From an uncultured archaeon (GTDB lineage Archaea > Halobacteriota > Methanosarcinia > Methanosarcinales > Methanoperedenaceae), in assembly GCA_902386135.1 (NCBI GenBank), contig CABMIB010000100.1, positions 1-43,065 on the forward strand: a stretch of 43,065 bases of DNA, read 5' to 3'. Positions 1 to 7,180 of this stretch are shown piece by piece. The notes under the pieces were generated by a model. That model saw nothing but the letters and a program-made list of their open reading frames with translations. It ran no database searches and was not told the origin of the DNA. The translations under genes and the position numbers were made by a program. Position 1 is the first letter of the stretch. Each line of letters opens with the position of its first letter.

Positions 1-6
1 AACAGG

Positions 7-28
7 ATCTCTAATACGCTTTAGAGAT
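7..28 (-). terminator. Possible hairpin terminator
   Basis: Two perfect 8-bp arms (7-14 and 21-28) flank a 6-base loop. The hairpin lies downstream of the minus-strand gene ending at 136, so it could end that transcript. There is no clear T run, and the distance is over 100 bases, so this is weak. Confidence 0.25.
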
Positions 29-135
29 GACCTTACACACGAAATTTTACTCATCCACATCCCCCCAATAATTAATGGAGAGGATAGTAGTTATATTCGT
101 CTAAGAACTAATGTCTCTTACTATAATTGAGATCA

Positions 136-690
136 TTACCTCCTCTTTTTGCTCCAGCCTTCAAAGATATTCGAAAATTCACAGTTTTTTGAACGGCAAG
201 TTTTGCAATACTCCTGAGAATGGTGCATTTTTGGCTTTGCTGGTTTGTAGTGCCTCCTATCTTTTTGTATAGGTACTAAATAGCCATACATAACTGCCAG
301 CCTACCTCCATAATCATCTAAACCGATGAAATAACCAGATATTTTAGGCTCAGAACCTCCTTGTATTTTAAGCATAAATACACCATTATTCATTACGCCT
401 ATTTTCCTTGAGCGCCAAGAACCTTTGTATGCGTCGCCTTCTACAATATCACCAGAAAAAATATCATCCCATCCATTAAACGCTTTCATCCGAACATGAT
501 TACCCCATTGTTCGATTAAAGTATCGTTTTCATGCAAATTACTATCTCTGCCAATCCATGTACAATGCCACCATCCACCGATACGGACTCCATCGTATTT
601 CCTCCATCGCCAAATAGTTTCTATAGCAGGAATACTCCCAACAGCACCTAAAACAGCTAATATTAGTAGAATGATTTCAAGCCCATTCAT
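136..690 (-). CDS. Membrane-anchored beta-rich protein, unknown function
   Basis: I do not recognise this 184-residue protein. It starts with one hydrophobic segment (about residues 4-22, a likely signal anchor). A soluble part of about 140 residues follows, rich in short strand-like stretches with Gly and Trp (GGWWHCTWIG, GSWRSRKIG). A basic C-terminal tail has closely spaced cysteines (CKTC and KNC, about residues 162-170) that could bind metal. One membrane segment followed by a small beta-barrel-like domain resembles some membrane-acting defence effectors such as the CBASS Cap15 type, but that is only a topological resemblance. It follows the small gene at 697-885 with a 6-base gap, so the two may be co-transcribed. 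Confidence 0.6.
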   Translation of the reverse strand: MNGLEIILLILAVLGAVGSIPAIETIWRWRKYDGVRIGGWWHCTWIGRDSNLHENDTLIEQWGNHVRMKAFNGWDDIFSGDIVEGDAYKGSWRSRKIGVMNNGVFMLKIQGGSEPKISGYFIGLDDYGGRLAVMYGYLVPIQKDRRHYKPAKPKMHHSQEYCKTCRSKNCEFSNIFEGWSKKRR

Positions 691-696
691 ACTGAG

Positions 697-885
697 TTAG
701 CCACACCTTTTAAGCACTTTGCAAATATCATATAGCTTCTCCTTATTCTCAAAACCTTCAACCTTATAGCTGAGTTCTTCCACTGCTTGCCTGCGCCGCT
801 TAGCGCTTTTGCTCTGAGAAAAACTGTGAGTCTTATTCTTGCTTACCACATTAATCCTACCCCTATACTCTATATCTTGGAACAC
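697..885 (-). CDS. Small basic hypothetical protein
   Basis: This 62-residue ORF is rich in Lys and Arg and has no recognised domain. It sits directly upstream of, and in the same direction as, the membrane protein at 136-690, with 6 bases between stop and start, which is the main support for its being real. No strong Shine-Dalgarno sequence is visible. It could be a nucleic-acid-binding peptide or a chance ORF in AT-rich DNA. Confidence 0.4.
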   Translation of the reverse strand: MFQDIEYRGRINVVSKNKTHSFSQSKSAKRRRQAVEELSYKVEGFENKEKLYDICKVLKRCG

Positions 886-1041
886 CCGTATACCATATAA
901 AATTTTCTCTTATTATAAAATCGTTAAAAATTTAATAGTTATAAAAAAAAGAAGTGTCTTTGACCGAAAGTTTATAAAACCTAAGATCATTAAGAACAGA
1001 GAAAAACTTTTATATTTTATAAAATCTTATATAGTTTCTGT

Positions 1042-1962
1042 ATGTTGGACTTAATTGCAGATGTAACTAATTGTCAGACAAATGGAACAATAATCATAAA
1101 GCCTCCTCTTCGTGAAGCTCTGGGTATCAAACCTAAGCAACATTTCTACCTCTACGTTGATTCACCGTATCTTTATTTATTTTTATATAGGATCAACTAT
1201 TATCAATATTATATAACTTTTGAATTCGAGAATGTTGAATCATTCATTAAACTCTCAATGGATTTAGCAGATCAAGGCATAAATATTATATCTAGTAATT
1301 ATCGTTCTTTTCCAAATAATTATGCTTCTTTAATATATGAAATTCCAAAAGAAAAGCATGATTCTTTGTATCGCGAAAAATTCATTAACTTCATAGAAAA
1401 TAAACTTAAAAATAAAGATAAATATCCTGGTATTGAATTAAAGGATAAATTTTGGTACGGAGATGCATCCGATTCCAGAGCTCAAATATATCGCAAATTA
1501 ATAGAAAACGCAGACGATGAAATTCCAAAAATAAGATTATTAAAAAATAATTCTATTACGATTGGAAGCGATATCATAAAGCCACTATTTGATGAAACAG
1601 CTGGGGGGATAAAAAGATGCGTCCAAATCGCATATCCTAAATTTGATTATATTCTTCTCCAGTTTATAGATAGAATTAAAAAGGTTTATTTAGAATACCC
1701 TAATCAGCCTGGCTCGTATGCAAGAACCCTACGAACATTAAAAAATCTAAAAATCGAAACTATCATTAGTATTCAACAGAACAAAGAGATGGCACGAGGC
1801 GAACGTAGTACAGGCGACATGTTTATACTTAAAATTGCGCCAGAACATGAAAAAGACTTTGAATCGGGAGAAAAATTATTAAAAATTTTGAACGTAGAAT
1901 ATTTTAATTTTTTTAGAGATAATAGTGACTTTATTAAAAAAGTTGATATCAAACTTGATTGA
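1042..1962 (+). CDS. AbrB-like/ACT-like regulator, putative
   Basis: This 306-residue protein starts with a stretch that reads like an AbrB/SpoVT swapped-hairpin DNA-binding domain (TNGTIIIKPPLREALGI, about residues 13-29). Two regions look like ACT or ACT-like ligand-binding folds: about residues 57-100 (YYITFEFENVESFIKLSMDL) and about 213-260 (KVYLEYPNQPGSYARTLRTL). This layout suggests a small-molecule-sensing transcription factor. An AT-rich TATA-like stretch lies at about 1006-1022, about 20-35 bases before the ATG, so the mRNA may be almost leaderless. The domain calls are by eye and moderately uncertain. It stands alone, diverging from the 62-residue gene. Confidence 0.55.
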   Translation: MLDLIADVTNCQTNGTIIIKPPLREALGIKPKQHFYLYVDSPYLYLFLYRINYYQYYITFEFENVESFIKLSMDLADQGINIISSNYRSFPNNYASLIYEIPKEKHDSLYREKFINFIENKLKNKDKYPGIELKDKFWYGDASDSRAQIYRKLIENADDEIPKIRLLKNNSITIGSDIIKPLFDETAGGIKRCVQIAYPKFDYILLQFIDRIKKVYLEYPNQPGSYARTLRTLKNLKIETIISIQQNKEMARGERSTGDMFILKIAPEHEKDFESGEKLLKILNVEYFNFFRDNSDFIKKVDIKLD

Positions 1963-2179
1963 AGGGCAGAACAAGCGCACAAGTGGAAGGTCTCCGTCTT
2001 CGCTTCATTACGTCTCTTCAAATGCTTTTTTGGATATAGGTCTTATTTATTCAGTCGCACAATGGTAATTGTCAGGACATATCGCGAGGCTAGAATTTCA
2101 TGTTTTTTCTTGATCTACCCTAAAGTATTTGTATGTAGCTTTGAGGATGTAATCACGCAAAAGATGATACTGATCTCGG

Positions 2180-2326
2180 TCATATTGTAATCTTTTGTTT
2201 TTCAATCTTCTTAACATCTATCTCAATATAATCTCCTTCGTGAAGATCCTCAACTTCGATTATTTCTTTCGGTATGATGATACGTCTTCTGGAAATATCC
2301 GTAAACTTAATAGTTGCTTTTGCCAT
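2180..2326 (-). CDS. AbrB/MazE-family DNA-binding protein, 48 aa
   Basis: This short gene encodes 48 residues on the minus strand, from ATG at 2326 to TGA at 2180. The pattern ISRRRIIIPKEIIEVEDLHE followed by GDYIEIDV is a typical archaeal AbrB/MazE swapped-hairpin domain, of the kind that binds palindromic DNA as a dimer. It is divergent from the ArdC-like operon, and the 17-bp palindrome at 2371-2387 lies between them, so it may repress both promoters. No toxin gene is adjacent, so a plain regulator is more likely than an antitoxin. Confidence 0.75.
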   Translation of the reverse strand: MAKATIKFTDISRRRIIIPKEIIEVEDLHEGDYIEIDVKKIEKQKITI

Positions 2327-2370
2327 ATTACCCTATTTAACCCCAATAATATTTATTACTTTCTGTTAAT

Positions 2371-2400
2371 GTGGGTAAATTACCCACAAACTATATAAGG
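2371..2400. promoter_or_regulatory. 17-bp palindromic operator with TATA box
   Basis: GTGGGTAA and TTACCCAC form a perfect palindrome around one central base (2371-2387). It is followed by CTATATAAGG (2391-2400), a good archaeal TATA box for the rightward ArdC operon. The site lies between that operon and the small AbrB gene. A dimeric AbrB protein binding here could block both promoters. Confidence 0.6.
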
Positions 2401-2503
2401 GATGAGTGACATGTATAGAAAATAAGGAAAAAGAGCTAAATTGCCCCTGCGGTGCTAGTCACACCCAGAGGCGTGGCTCATCCTGGATTGGAGGATGAAC
2501 AAG

Positions 2504-2656
2504 ATGGACAATATACAGCAAGTTAGAAAAGCCTTTCGTGAGGCAAGAATCGCTGGGGAACAATTGCTATCTCAGGGGAAAATAACCTGGGATGAATTTG
2601 CTTTTACAATGTTAGGCTTTGAGTTTACTCTAAAAGAAATGGGGGATGACCTATGA
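2504..2656 (+). CDS. Small protein of the ArdC operon
   Basis: This 50-residue, mostly helical protein (MDNIQQVRKAFREARIAGEQ at the N terminus) is read from ATG 2504. That start is preferred over the in-frame ATG at 2495 because GGAGG at 2490-2494 is then 9 bases upstream; at 2495 it would abut the start codon. Its stop overlaps the ArdC start in an ATGA at 2653-2656, so the two are translationally coupled. The function is unknown; a partner or modulator of the antirestriction protein is an inference from coupling. The ~95-base leader from the TATA box has short self-complementary parts (GGTG and CACC at about 2452-2466). Confidence 0.7.
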   Translation: MDNIQQVRKAFREARIAGEQLLSQGKITWDEFAFTMLGFEFTLKEMGDDL

Positions 2657-3471
2657 ACCCCCATGTTAAAGAGGCAATGGATACCGTCCTTAAAATGTTC
2701 AATGAGGGAAATTTAGAGAAGGTAGCAAGGGCAGTATTCAAGGGTAATTCTATCCCTTCAGATAAATGGAGTTTTTTAAATAGAATCCTTATGTACCTCA
2801 ATAATACCGAGGATGCCAGAGGCTTCAAGCAATGGCAGCAGGTAGGCAGGTATGTTAAGAAAGGCTCAAAGGCTTTCTATATCCTTGCTCCCATATTCAA
2901 GAAAATCATAGAGGAAAAGACCTTAGAATCTGGCGAAACTGTCAAGCAGGAAAAACAGATACTTGCAGGCTTTAAAGCTATCCCTGTTTTCAAATTTGAA
3001 GATACAACAGGCGCACCACTGATAAAAGAGGACTTCAAAGTAAATATACCCTATGAGTTCAACAGCATAATAAAAGAGCTTGGGCTTAAAATCAATGTTG
3101 TGAGATTTTCAGGCATGGCTTACGGTTCATATAACCTTGAAACTAAGGCTATCAAACTTGCATCCCCTGATATTGAAGTATTCCTTCATGAATTAAGCCA
3201 TGCTGTTGATCATCGCTTGAATGGATTAAAGCCAGGGCAGAGAACAGACCAAGAAGTAACAGCCGAATTTTCGGGAGCGGTCATAGGACATCTGATGGGT
3301 TATAAAGTGCCTCTAGGTAATGTAAAGGAATACATAGAGCATTACAGCTTTAAGGAGCTCATGGGAAGTCTGTCAAGAATCGAGAGGGTTGTAAACTACG
3401 TAGTTGAAAGGACAAAAACACAATCATCAGAGGCAGGTTATGGAACACCTGCCTTTTGCATTAGAACCTGA
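2653..3471 (+). CDS. ArdC-like antirestriction protein with zinc peptidase domain
   Basis: This 272-residue protein has the two-part ArdC layout. The N-terminal part (about 1-120) matches the ssDNA-binding ArdC-N domain, with SFLNRILMYLN and a GRYVKKGSKAFYILAP stretch. The C-terminal part is an ImmA/IrrE-like metallopeptidase with HELSH at residues 179-183 and a likely third ligand in DQEVTAEFSGA (about 199-209). ArdC proteins travel on plasmids and conjugative elements and protect incoming DNA from host restriction; that role is known for the family and inferred here. It overlaps the 50-residue gene by 4 bases and probably shares the promoter at about 2391. Confidence 0.85.
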   Translation: MNPHVKEAMDTVLKMFNEGNLEKVARAVFKGNSIPSDKWSFLNRILMYLNNTEDARGFKQWQQVGRYVKKGSKAFYILAPIFKKIIEEKTLESGETVKQEKQILAGFKAIPVFKFEDTTGAPLIKEDFKVNIPYEFNSIIKELGLKINVVRFSGMAYGSYNLETKAIKLASPDIEVFLHELSHAVDHRLNGLKPGQRTDQEVTAEFSGAVIGHLMGYKVPLGNVKEYIEHYSFKELMGSLSRIERVVNYVVERTKTQSSEAGYGTPAFCIRT

Positions 3472-3547
3472 TATAAGGGTCGTAGAAACATTAGTATGCA
3501 ACTCCCCACAAACCTTTTACGATAAACTCTTTGCGATAAAATGTTAC

Positions 3548-4264
3548 TTACTCCTTGACAATGTATTTTGTACCTGATGACACTCCGATCTGTTCAATAA
3601 AGTTATCTTTTACAAGTTTATAAAGCAAGCGTTTTGCTTGGTACATATTAACATTGCAGATTTCCCTGCATTTTGAATTGTTAATTTCCTTATTGGTTTT
3701 AAGATAATTTTTTAGCAATTCAAGTCTTTGTTCTATTTCATTTCGGGATAATCTCGTTCGCAGTTTTATTTTTTCAGCTTCTTTGGGCACTTCTTCTGTT
3801 TGAATCTGTGCTGAAAGTGCTATTGATGAATGTGGTGACAATATTTGAGCGGGTCTCTCTGCTATTAGAGTTTTCAATTTTGAAACTTCGATAGATAGTT
3901 GCTCAACCTTTTCTTTGAGTTCTGATAGCTCTTTATCTGCCTTCTTTCCACGCGTTCCTTTTGCTAAATCATATAGCTCTGCAAATCTATCATCGAATGA
4001 AGTTACCCTGAAATAATGGCGTCTAATAAGATCGGTCATGACGCCTTTATGCCCTTCATCCCAGCCATCGAGCAAGTCGGTAGCTCTTTGTACTAACTCA
4101 TACAAATCTGCCTTATTCATATCGTTATGTGCAATATCAATAGCCCTCATAAGAGGTATAAGATCGTTAAGGAAATTGGAATCAGTGTGTATAAAATAGG
4201 GATATGCCCTTCTGCATATCTCAAAAAACTCCTTATCTGGATCGCGGACATATCCTGATGGCAT
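3548..4264 (-). CDS. Putative ParA partner / centromere-binding protein
   Basis: This 238-residue protein follows the ParA gene by 6 bases, the usual place of the DNA-binding partner in a partition operon. Residues 1-110 are helical with no recognised fold. Residues about 112-140 form a probable coiled coil (ELSELKEKVEQLSIEVSKLK). A low-complexity linker follows, and residues about 165-238 resemble a winged helix (NNSKCREICNVNMYQAKRLL, then a YIVKE end). It is not a classical ParB. I infer that the winged helix binds the repeats at 5410-5598 and the other parts contact ParA. Confidence 0.65.
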   Translation of the reverse strand: MPSGYVRDPDKEFFEICRRAYPYFIHTDSNFLNDLIPLMRAIDIAHNDMNKADLYELVQRATDLLDGWDEGHKGVMTDLIRRHYFRVTSFDDRFAELYDLAKGTRGKKADKELSELKEKVEQLSIEVSKLKTLIAERPAQILSPHSSIALSAQIQTEEVPKEAEKIKLRTRLSRNEIEQRLELLKNYLKTNKEINNSKCREICNVNMYQAKRLLYKLVKDNFIEQIGVSSGTKYIVKE

Positions 4265-4270
4265 AGTTCC

Positions 4271-5380
4271 TCAAAGCGTGTATTTTGGATTCTTGAATAC
4301 GGGCTTCTTGGCTATGTTTGTCTCTGCTATTGCTTCAAGTGAGTTGCGAAGCTCATCTGCCTTTTCAATATTCCAGATAGTATAGAAATTCGGGCGGGCT
4401 TTATTCTCAAGCTTTTGTTCAAGCTCGTTGACTACAGCATCAAAATCTGTTTTTCTGAAGGTGACTTTTGACTTTAGACTTGGTTTTGCTTTAACACCCG
4501 ATTCACATACGTACTCCCCAAATACACTCTGTATAGCACGATAAACATTATTACGAAGTCTATCATCTATATCTATGGTGTTCCTCGCCTCCTTTTTATT
4601 TCCAGTATCCTTAGTATATTTGACTATAGCGAATAGCAAATTAGGTGGCATTACCCGCCCTGTTATCGCATGGCTCGCCTCTCCGGCTATCCATTTAACA
4701 AGTTGTTCTATGCCCAAGGCAGCCTCCAAGGCATCGATAGGGACAATTACATTATCTGCTGCGCGAACACTCATCTGATTAAGTATATTGCCTTCCAGAG
4801 CAGGCGCGGTATCAATGATGATGTAATCAAAGTAATTGCGATAAAAATCCACAGTCTGCTTGAAGAAATCAAATATATTTTTGTAATCCCTGGGGTTCCT
4901 GTTCAGCTTATCGAATGTCGCATTGGCGTCTGTCTCAGCATCATGACTGCCTGCCATTAGAGCAATATGACCTGCTTTTCCAGTAGAGCCTCTATATCTC
5001 ATGAAATAAGGATAATCTAATATGAATGGTAGGTTGCGTATAGGTTCTCTAGAACCTGCAATAGGAGCCAATGTGAACGCCACGTTAACACGCCTTTCTA
5101 GCAGCATGTTGTCAGTGATGCCCAGGCGTTGTGTAAGGTTTGATTGTCCATCGTTATCCCAGAACAAAACATTCTTGTTCTTTCGCGCCATAGTGAGTCC
5201 AAATGCGAGAGAGAGGGATGTTTTTCCGACACCGCCTTTATTATTCATAAATGCGATGATTGTCGATGCTTGGCGTCGCTGCTCTGGGAGTACTTCAAGG
5301 AATACTCTTTTCATCTTAGTTGTTTCTTTTTCTGTTCTTGCCTCTTGTTTTTGAAGCAAAAGTCTTGTTTGATTTGCCAT
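4271..5380 (-). CDS. parA: ParA-family partition ATPase
   Basis: This 369-residue protein has the deviant Walker A of ParA/MinD ATPases (NNKGGVGKTSLSLAFG, about residues 46-61), an A'-like DNDGQSNLTQRLG and a Walker B region at IIIDTAPALEG. The first 40 residues are a basic, helical extension. ParA ATPases form gradients on nucleoid DNA and move plasmids bound by a partner protein. The next gene in the operon is the likely partner, and the repeat cluster upstream (5410-5598) is the likely centromere and operator. It is distinct from the second ParA at 15817, so the element carries two partition systems. Confidence 0.9.
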   Translation of the reverse strand: MANQTRLLLQKQEARTEKETTKMKRVFLEVLPEQRRQASTIIAFMNNKGGVGKTSLSLAFGLTMARKNKNVLFWDNDGQSNLTQRLGITDNMLLERRVNVAFTLAPIAGSREPIRNLPFILDYPYFMRYRGSTGKAGHIALMAGSHDAETDANATFDKLNRNPRDYKNIFDFFKQTVDFYRNYFDYIIIDTAPALEGNILNQMSVRAADNVIVPIDALEAALGIEQLVKWIAGEASHAITGRVMPPNLLFAIVKYTKDTGNKKEARNTIDIDDRLRNNVYRAIQSVFGEYVCESGVKAKPSLKSKVTFRKTDFDAVVNELEQKLENKARPNFYTIWNIEKADELRNSLEAIAETNIAKKPVFKNPKYTL

Positions 5381-5409
5381 ATTTTATGTTCCCAACAAGT
5401 AACTTTGAT

Positions 5410-5598
5410 ACAGATTGTACTCGTCCTTTCAAACCATGGGCACATAGTACTTAAAGTTTAGCTAAACTAGCGAAAACTCTAGTAAAGATTATATTCGTTC
5501 CTTCAAACTATGGCCACATACCATTTAAAGTTTAACTAAAATAAGTTAAAGTTAGGAATGGCATCACCCAAAAAAGATGTATGACGAGTACAATCTGT
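5410..5598. repeat. Putative partition site: inverted 16-mer around two direct repeats
   Basis: A perfect 16-bp inverted repeat (ACAGATTGTACTCGTC at 5410-5425, complement at 5583-5598) encloses two ~50-bp direct repeats (5421-5470 and 5495-5544) offset by 74 bases. Both direct repeats share TTCAAAC.ATGG, CACATA and TTAAAGTTTA. The first also contains a perfect 14-bp palindrome, AGTTTAGCTAAACT (5455-5468). The cluster begins 30 bases upstream of the parA start, where plasmid centromeres that double as operators are often found. An origin with iterons is the alternative. Confidence 0.6.
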
Positions 5599-5917
5599 TA
5601 AGGATGATGCTACTTATAAGATGTGCATCTGATTAATTATGCTTATCGGTTCCAATCAATTAAAGAGTTGAGCCTCTAGGATGCGATATAGCGCATTATC
5701 TTTACCCAGCCTTTTGCTTTACCTGCCAGATTGAGGTTATAGCCAAAAAAATAACCGAAAAAATAAAAAAGTCCTTTGAATTAGAGCAAAAAGCAAAAGA
5801 TAAATGGCAAGAATCTAAGGATACCTTTGGGGATCTAATTCTTAGACTGTAATAAAACCGAGCTTACCACTCGAAGACTTAACAGAACCTGTATAATCCT
5901 TCATGATAAGCTATTTC

Positions 5918-5949
5918 ATTGTCTCATAAACGGTCATTTTTGAGACAAT
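5918..5949. promoter_or_regulatory. TGTCTCA/TGAGACA operator, copy 1
   Basis: ATTGTCTCA (5918-5926) and TGAGACAAT (5941-5949) form a perfect 9-bp inverted repeat around a 14-base spacer containing AAACGGTCATTTT. Nearly the same site, including the spacer core, recurs at 10968-10998. The conserved spacer and symmetric arms point to a protein-binding site. Confidence 0.55.
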
Positions 5950-6003
5950 ATATTTTTCATTCCAAAAAAGGAGATTAAAGCTAGGGGAGAGCATCTTAAA
6001 ACT

Positions 6004-6060
6004 TGTCTCTAAATCAGCATATTCTTACTTGACATGTTCTTTGAGTTTTGAGACAATAAG
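6004..6060 (+). promoter_or_regulatory. GAGACA-type site and ribosome binding site before the 65-aa gene
   Basis: TGTCTC (6004-6009) is inverted relative to TTTTGAGACAATA (6046-6058), which ends a few bases before the ATG at 6067. A GGGAGG Shine-Dalgarno sequence overlaps the end of the site. A protein bound here would cover the transcription start region of the 65-residue gene. Confidence 0.45.
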
Positions 6061-6066
6061 GGAGGT

Positions 6067-6264
6067 ATGGCGCTCCCAGAACGCAAAAAAAAACTCCTAA
6101 AAGCAAAAATAGCGGTTGCGCTTCATGACGAATTAGGCAGAGTTCCAAAAAAAGAAGAAATCGATCAGGTGTTCTTACTGGCAAGAGTTATGTATAAAGC
6201 GGTACTCGGACTGCATTTCCAAAGACAGCAACAGAAGAAAAATGGGCAACTGGCTATTTTTTAA
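6067..6264 (+). CDS. Small basic protein, unknown, 65 aa
   Basis: This protein is short and basic (MALPERKKKLLKAKIAVALH at the N terminus) with two predicted helices and a basic end. I do not recognise the family. A GGGAGG ribosome binding site lies just before the ATG. It is placed between two GAGACA-type sites that precede it and the resolvase gene, so it may belong to the same regulatory unit; it might itself be the small DNA-binding repressor, which is only a guess. Confidence 0.6.
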   Translation: MALPERKKKLLKAKIAVALHDELGRVPKKEEIDQVFLLARVMYKAVLGLHFQRQQQKKNGQLAIF

Positions 6265-6266
6265 TC

Positions 6267-6325
6267 TGTCTCTTTTTCTCATTCTCAAAACTCTTGCATT
6301 GCTCCATGACTTTTGAGACGATATA
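6267..6325 (+). promoter_or_regulatory. GAGAC-type site before the resolvase gene
   Basis: TGTCTC (6267-6272) and TTTTGAGACGATA (6311-6323) repeat the arrangement seen before the 65-residue gene, with similar spacing (about 46-48 bases between half-sites). The second half-site ends 6 bases before the resolvase ATG. Confidence 0.45.
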
Positions 6326-6329
6326 GTCT

Positions 6330-6890
6330 ATGTTAGTGGGTTATGCACGGGTTTCTACTTCAGATCAAACACTTAACCTCCAGAAAGACGCGCTGGAAAA
6401 AATAGGGTGCAATAAAATCTTTACTGATGTTATCAGTGGCGCTACAACAGAACGAAAAGGACTTGATGAGGCATTGGAGTATGTGCGTGAAGGAGATACT
6501 CTTGTTGTTTGGAAATTGGATCGGTTAGGAAGGTCTCTGAAACATTTAATTGAAACAATCACAAAACTCAACAACAGAAAAATAGGGTTTAAGAGTATCA
6601 CTGAGAACATTGATACGACAACCAGTGGGGGTAAGTTAATATTCCACATCTTCGGCGCACTCGCAGAGTTTGAACGGGATATTATCAAAGAACGAACCAA
6701 TGCAGGACTGCAAGCCGCAAGAGCCAGAGGTAGATTAGGCGGAAGACCAAAAGCAAAAACACTTGATACCCCAAAGAAAGTAGCCCTGGCACAATCCTTG
6801 TATGATAACAAAAACAATACAATTTTGGAGATTTGCAAAACCCTAAATATCTCAAGAGCTACTCTTTACCGCTATATAAAAACAAAATAG
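6330..6890 (+). CDS. Serine recombinase (resolvase/invertase family)
   Basis: This 186-residue protein is a full-length small serine recombinase. The N terminus reads LVGYARVSTSDQTLNLQ, with the catalytic Ser in the ARVST motif (about residue 9). It continues with KLDRLGRSLKHL and the conserved HIFGALAEFERDIIKERT region, and ends in a Hin-type helix-turn-helix (about 145-186). These enzymes resolve plasmid multimers or transposon cointegrates, or invert DNA, by cutting at short sites through a 5'-phosphoserine link. No transposase lies beside it, so multimer resolution next to the partition locus is the most likely job. The family is mainly bacterial, which fits a transferred element. Confidence 0.92.
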   Translation: MLVGYARVSTSDQTLNLQKDALEKIGCNKIFTDVISGATTERKGLDEALEYVREGDTLVVWKLDRLGRSLKHLIETITKLNNRKIGFKSITENIDTTTSGGKLIFHIFGALAEFERDIIKERTNAGLQAARARGRLGGRPKAKTLDTPKKVALAQSLYDNKNNTILEICKTLNISRATLYRYIKTK

Positions 6891-7079
6891 CTGGTTTTAC
6901 ATGACATGTTTTCCCTGTTGTACAGTTTTACCCGACCATAGACGATGGCGGATGGTCTCCCCACGGTTCTGTATAATCTTCGATTGCTAACATAAATCTG
7001 TGTTTATCTGCAGGTATAAATAAGGCTGCTGTACGCGATTAACTTTGTAAAAAGTTGTTTGTGTATTAGCAACCAAAGA

Positions 7080-7106
7080 CTATACAGTGCCTCTCCCACA
7101 TACTTT
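7080..7106 (+). repeat. Possible degenerate copy of the cassette repeat
   Basis: TATACAGTGCCTCT followed by CCCACATACT resembles the core of repeat D (14022-14062), with about six bases missing in the middle. It lies between the resolvase and the methyltransferase gene, in the same orientation as the four clear copies. It could be chance. Confidence 0.25.
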
Positions 7107-7180
7107 AATATATTTAAAGAACATTATTCATGAAATCAGACAATGTTCATATTGTTACACCAAATAGAGGAGGTAATAAA

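Larger units (their letters stand above)
5599..6066. other. Intergenic stretch with regulatory sites and no supported gene
   Basis: No complete gene is visible. A plus-frame stretch open from about 5665 to a stop at 5850-5852 reads like the tail of a lysine-rich helical protein (ELEQKAKDKWQESKDTFGDL) but lacks any ATG, so it is probably a gene remnant. The right part holds the inverted TGTCTCA/TGAGACA sites described separately. Confidence 0.4.

Noticed and set aside
5665-5852. Open plus frame with a lysine-rich helical peptide, ending at TAA 5850
   Set aside because: No ATG, GTG or TTG start in a sensible place; probably the tail of a lost gene.
6928-6993. A 21-codon minus-strand ORF (MLAIEDYTEPWGDHPPSSMV...) with an open frame continuing about 12 codons upstream
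   Set aside because: The peptide looks protein-like, but there is no ribosome binding site and no full-length gene; it is at most a gene remnant.
7130-7180. Upstream ATG for the methyltransferase gene
   Set aside because: No ribosome binding site precedes 7130, whereas GAGGAGGT lies 7 bases before ATG 7181.
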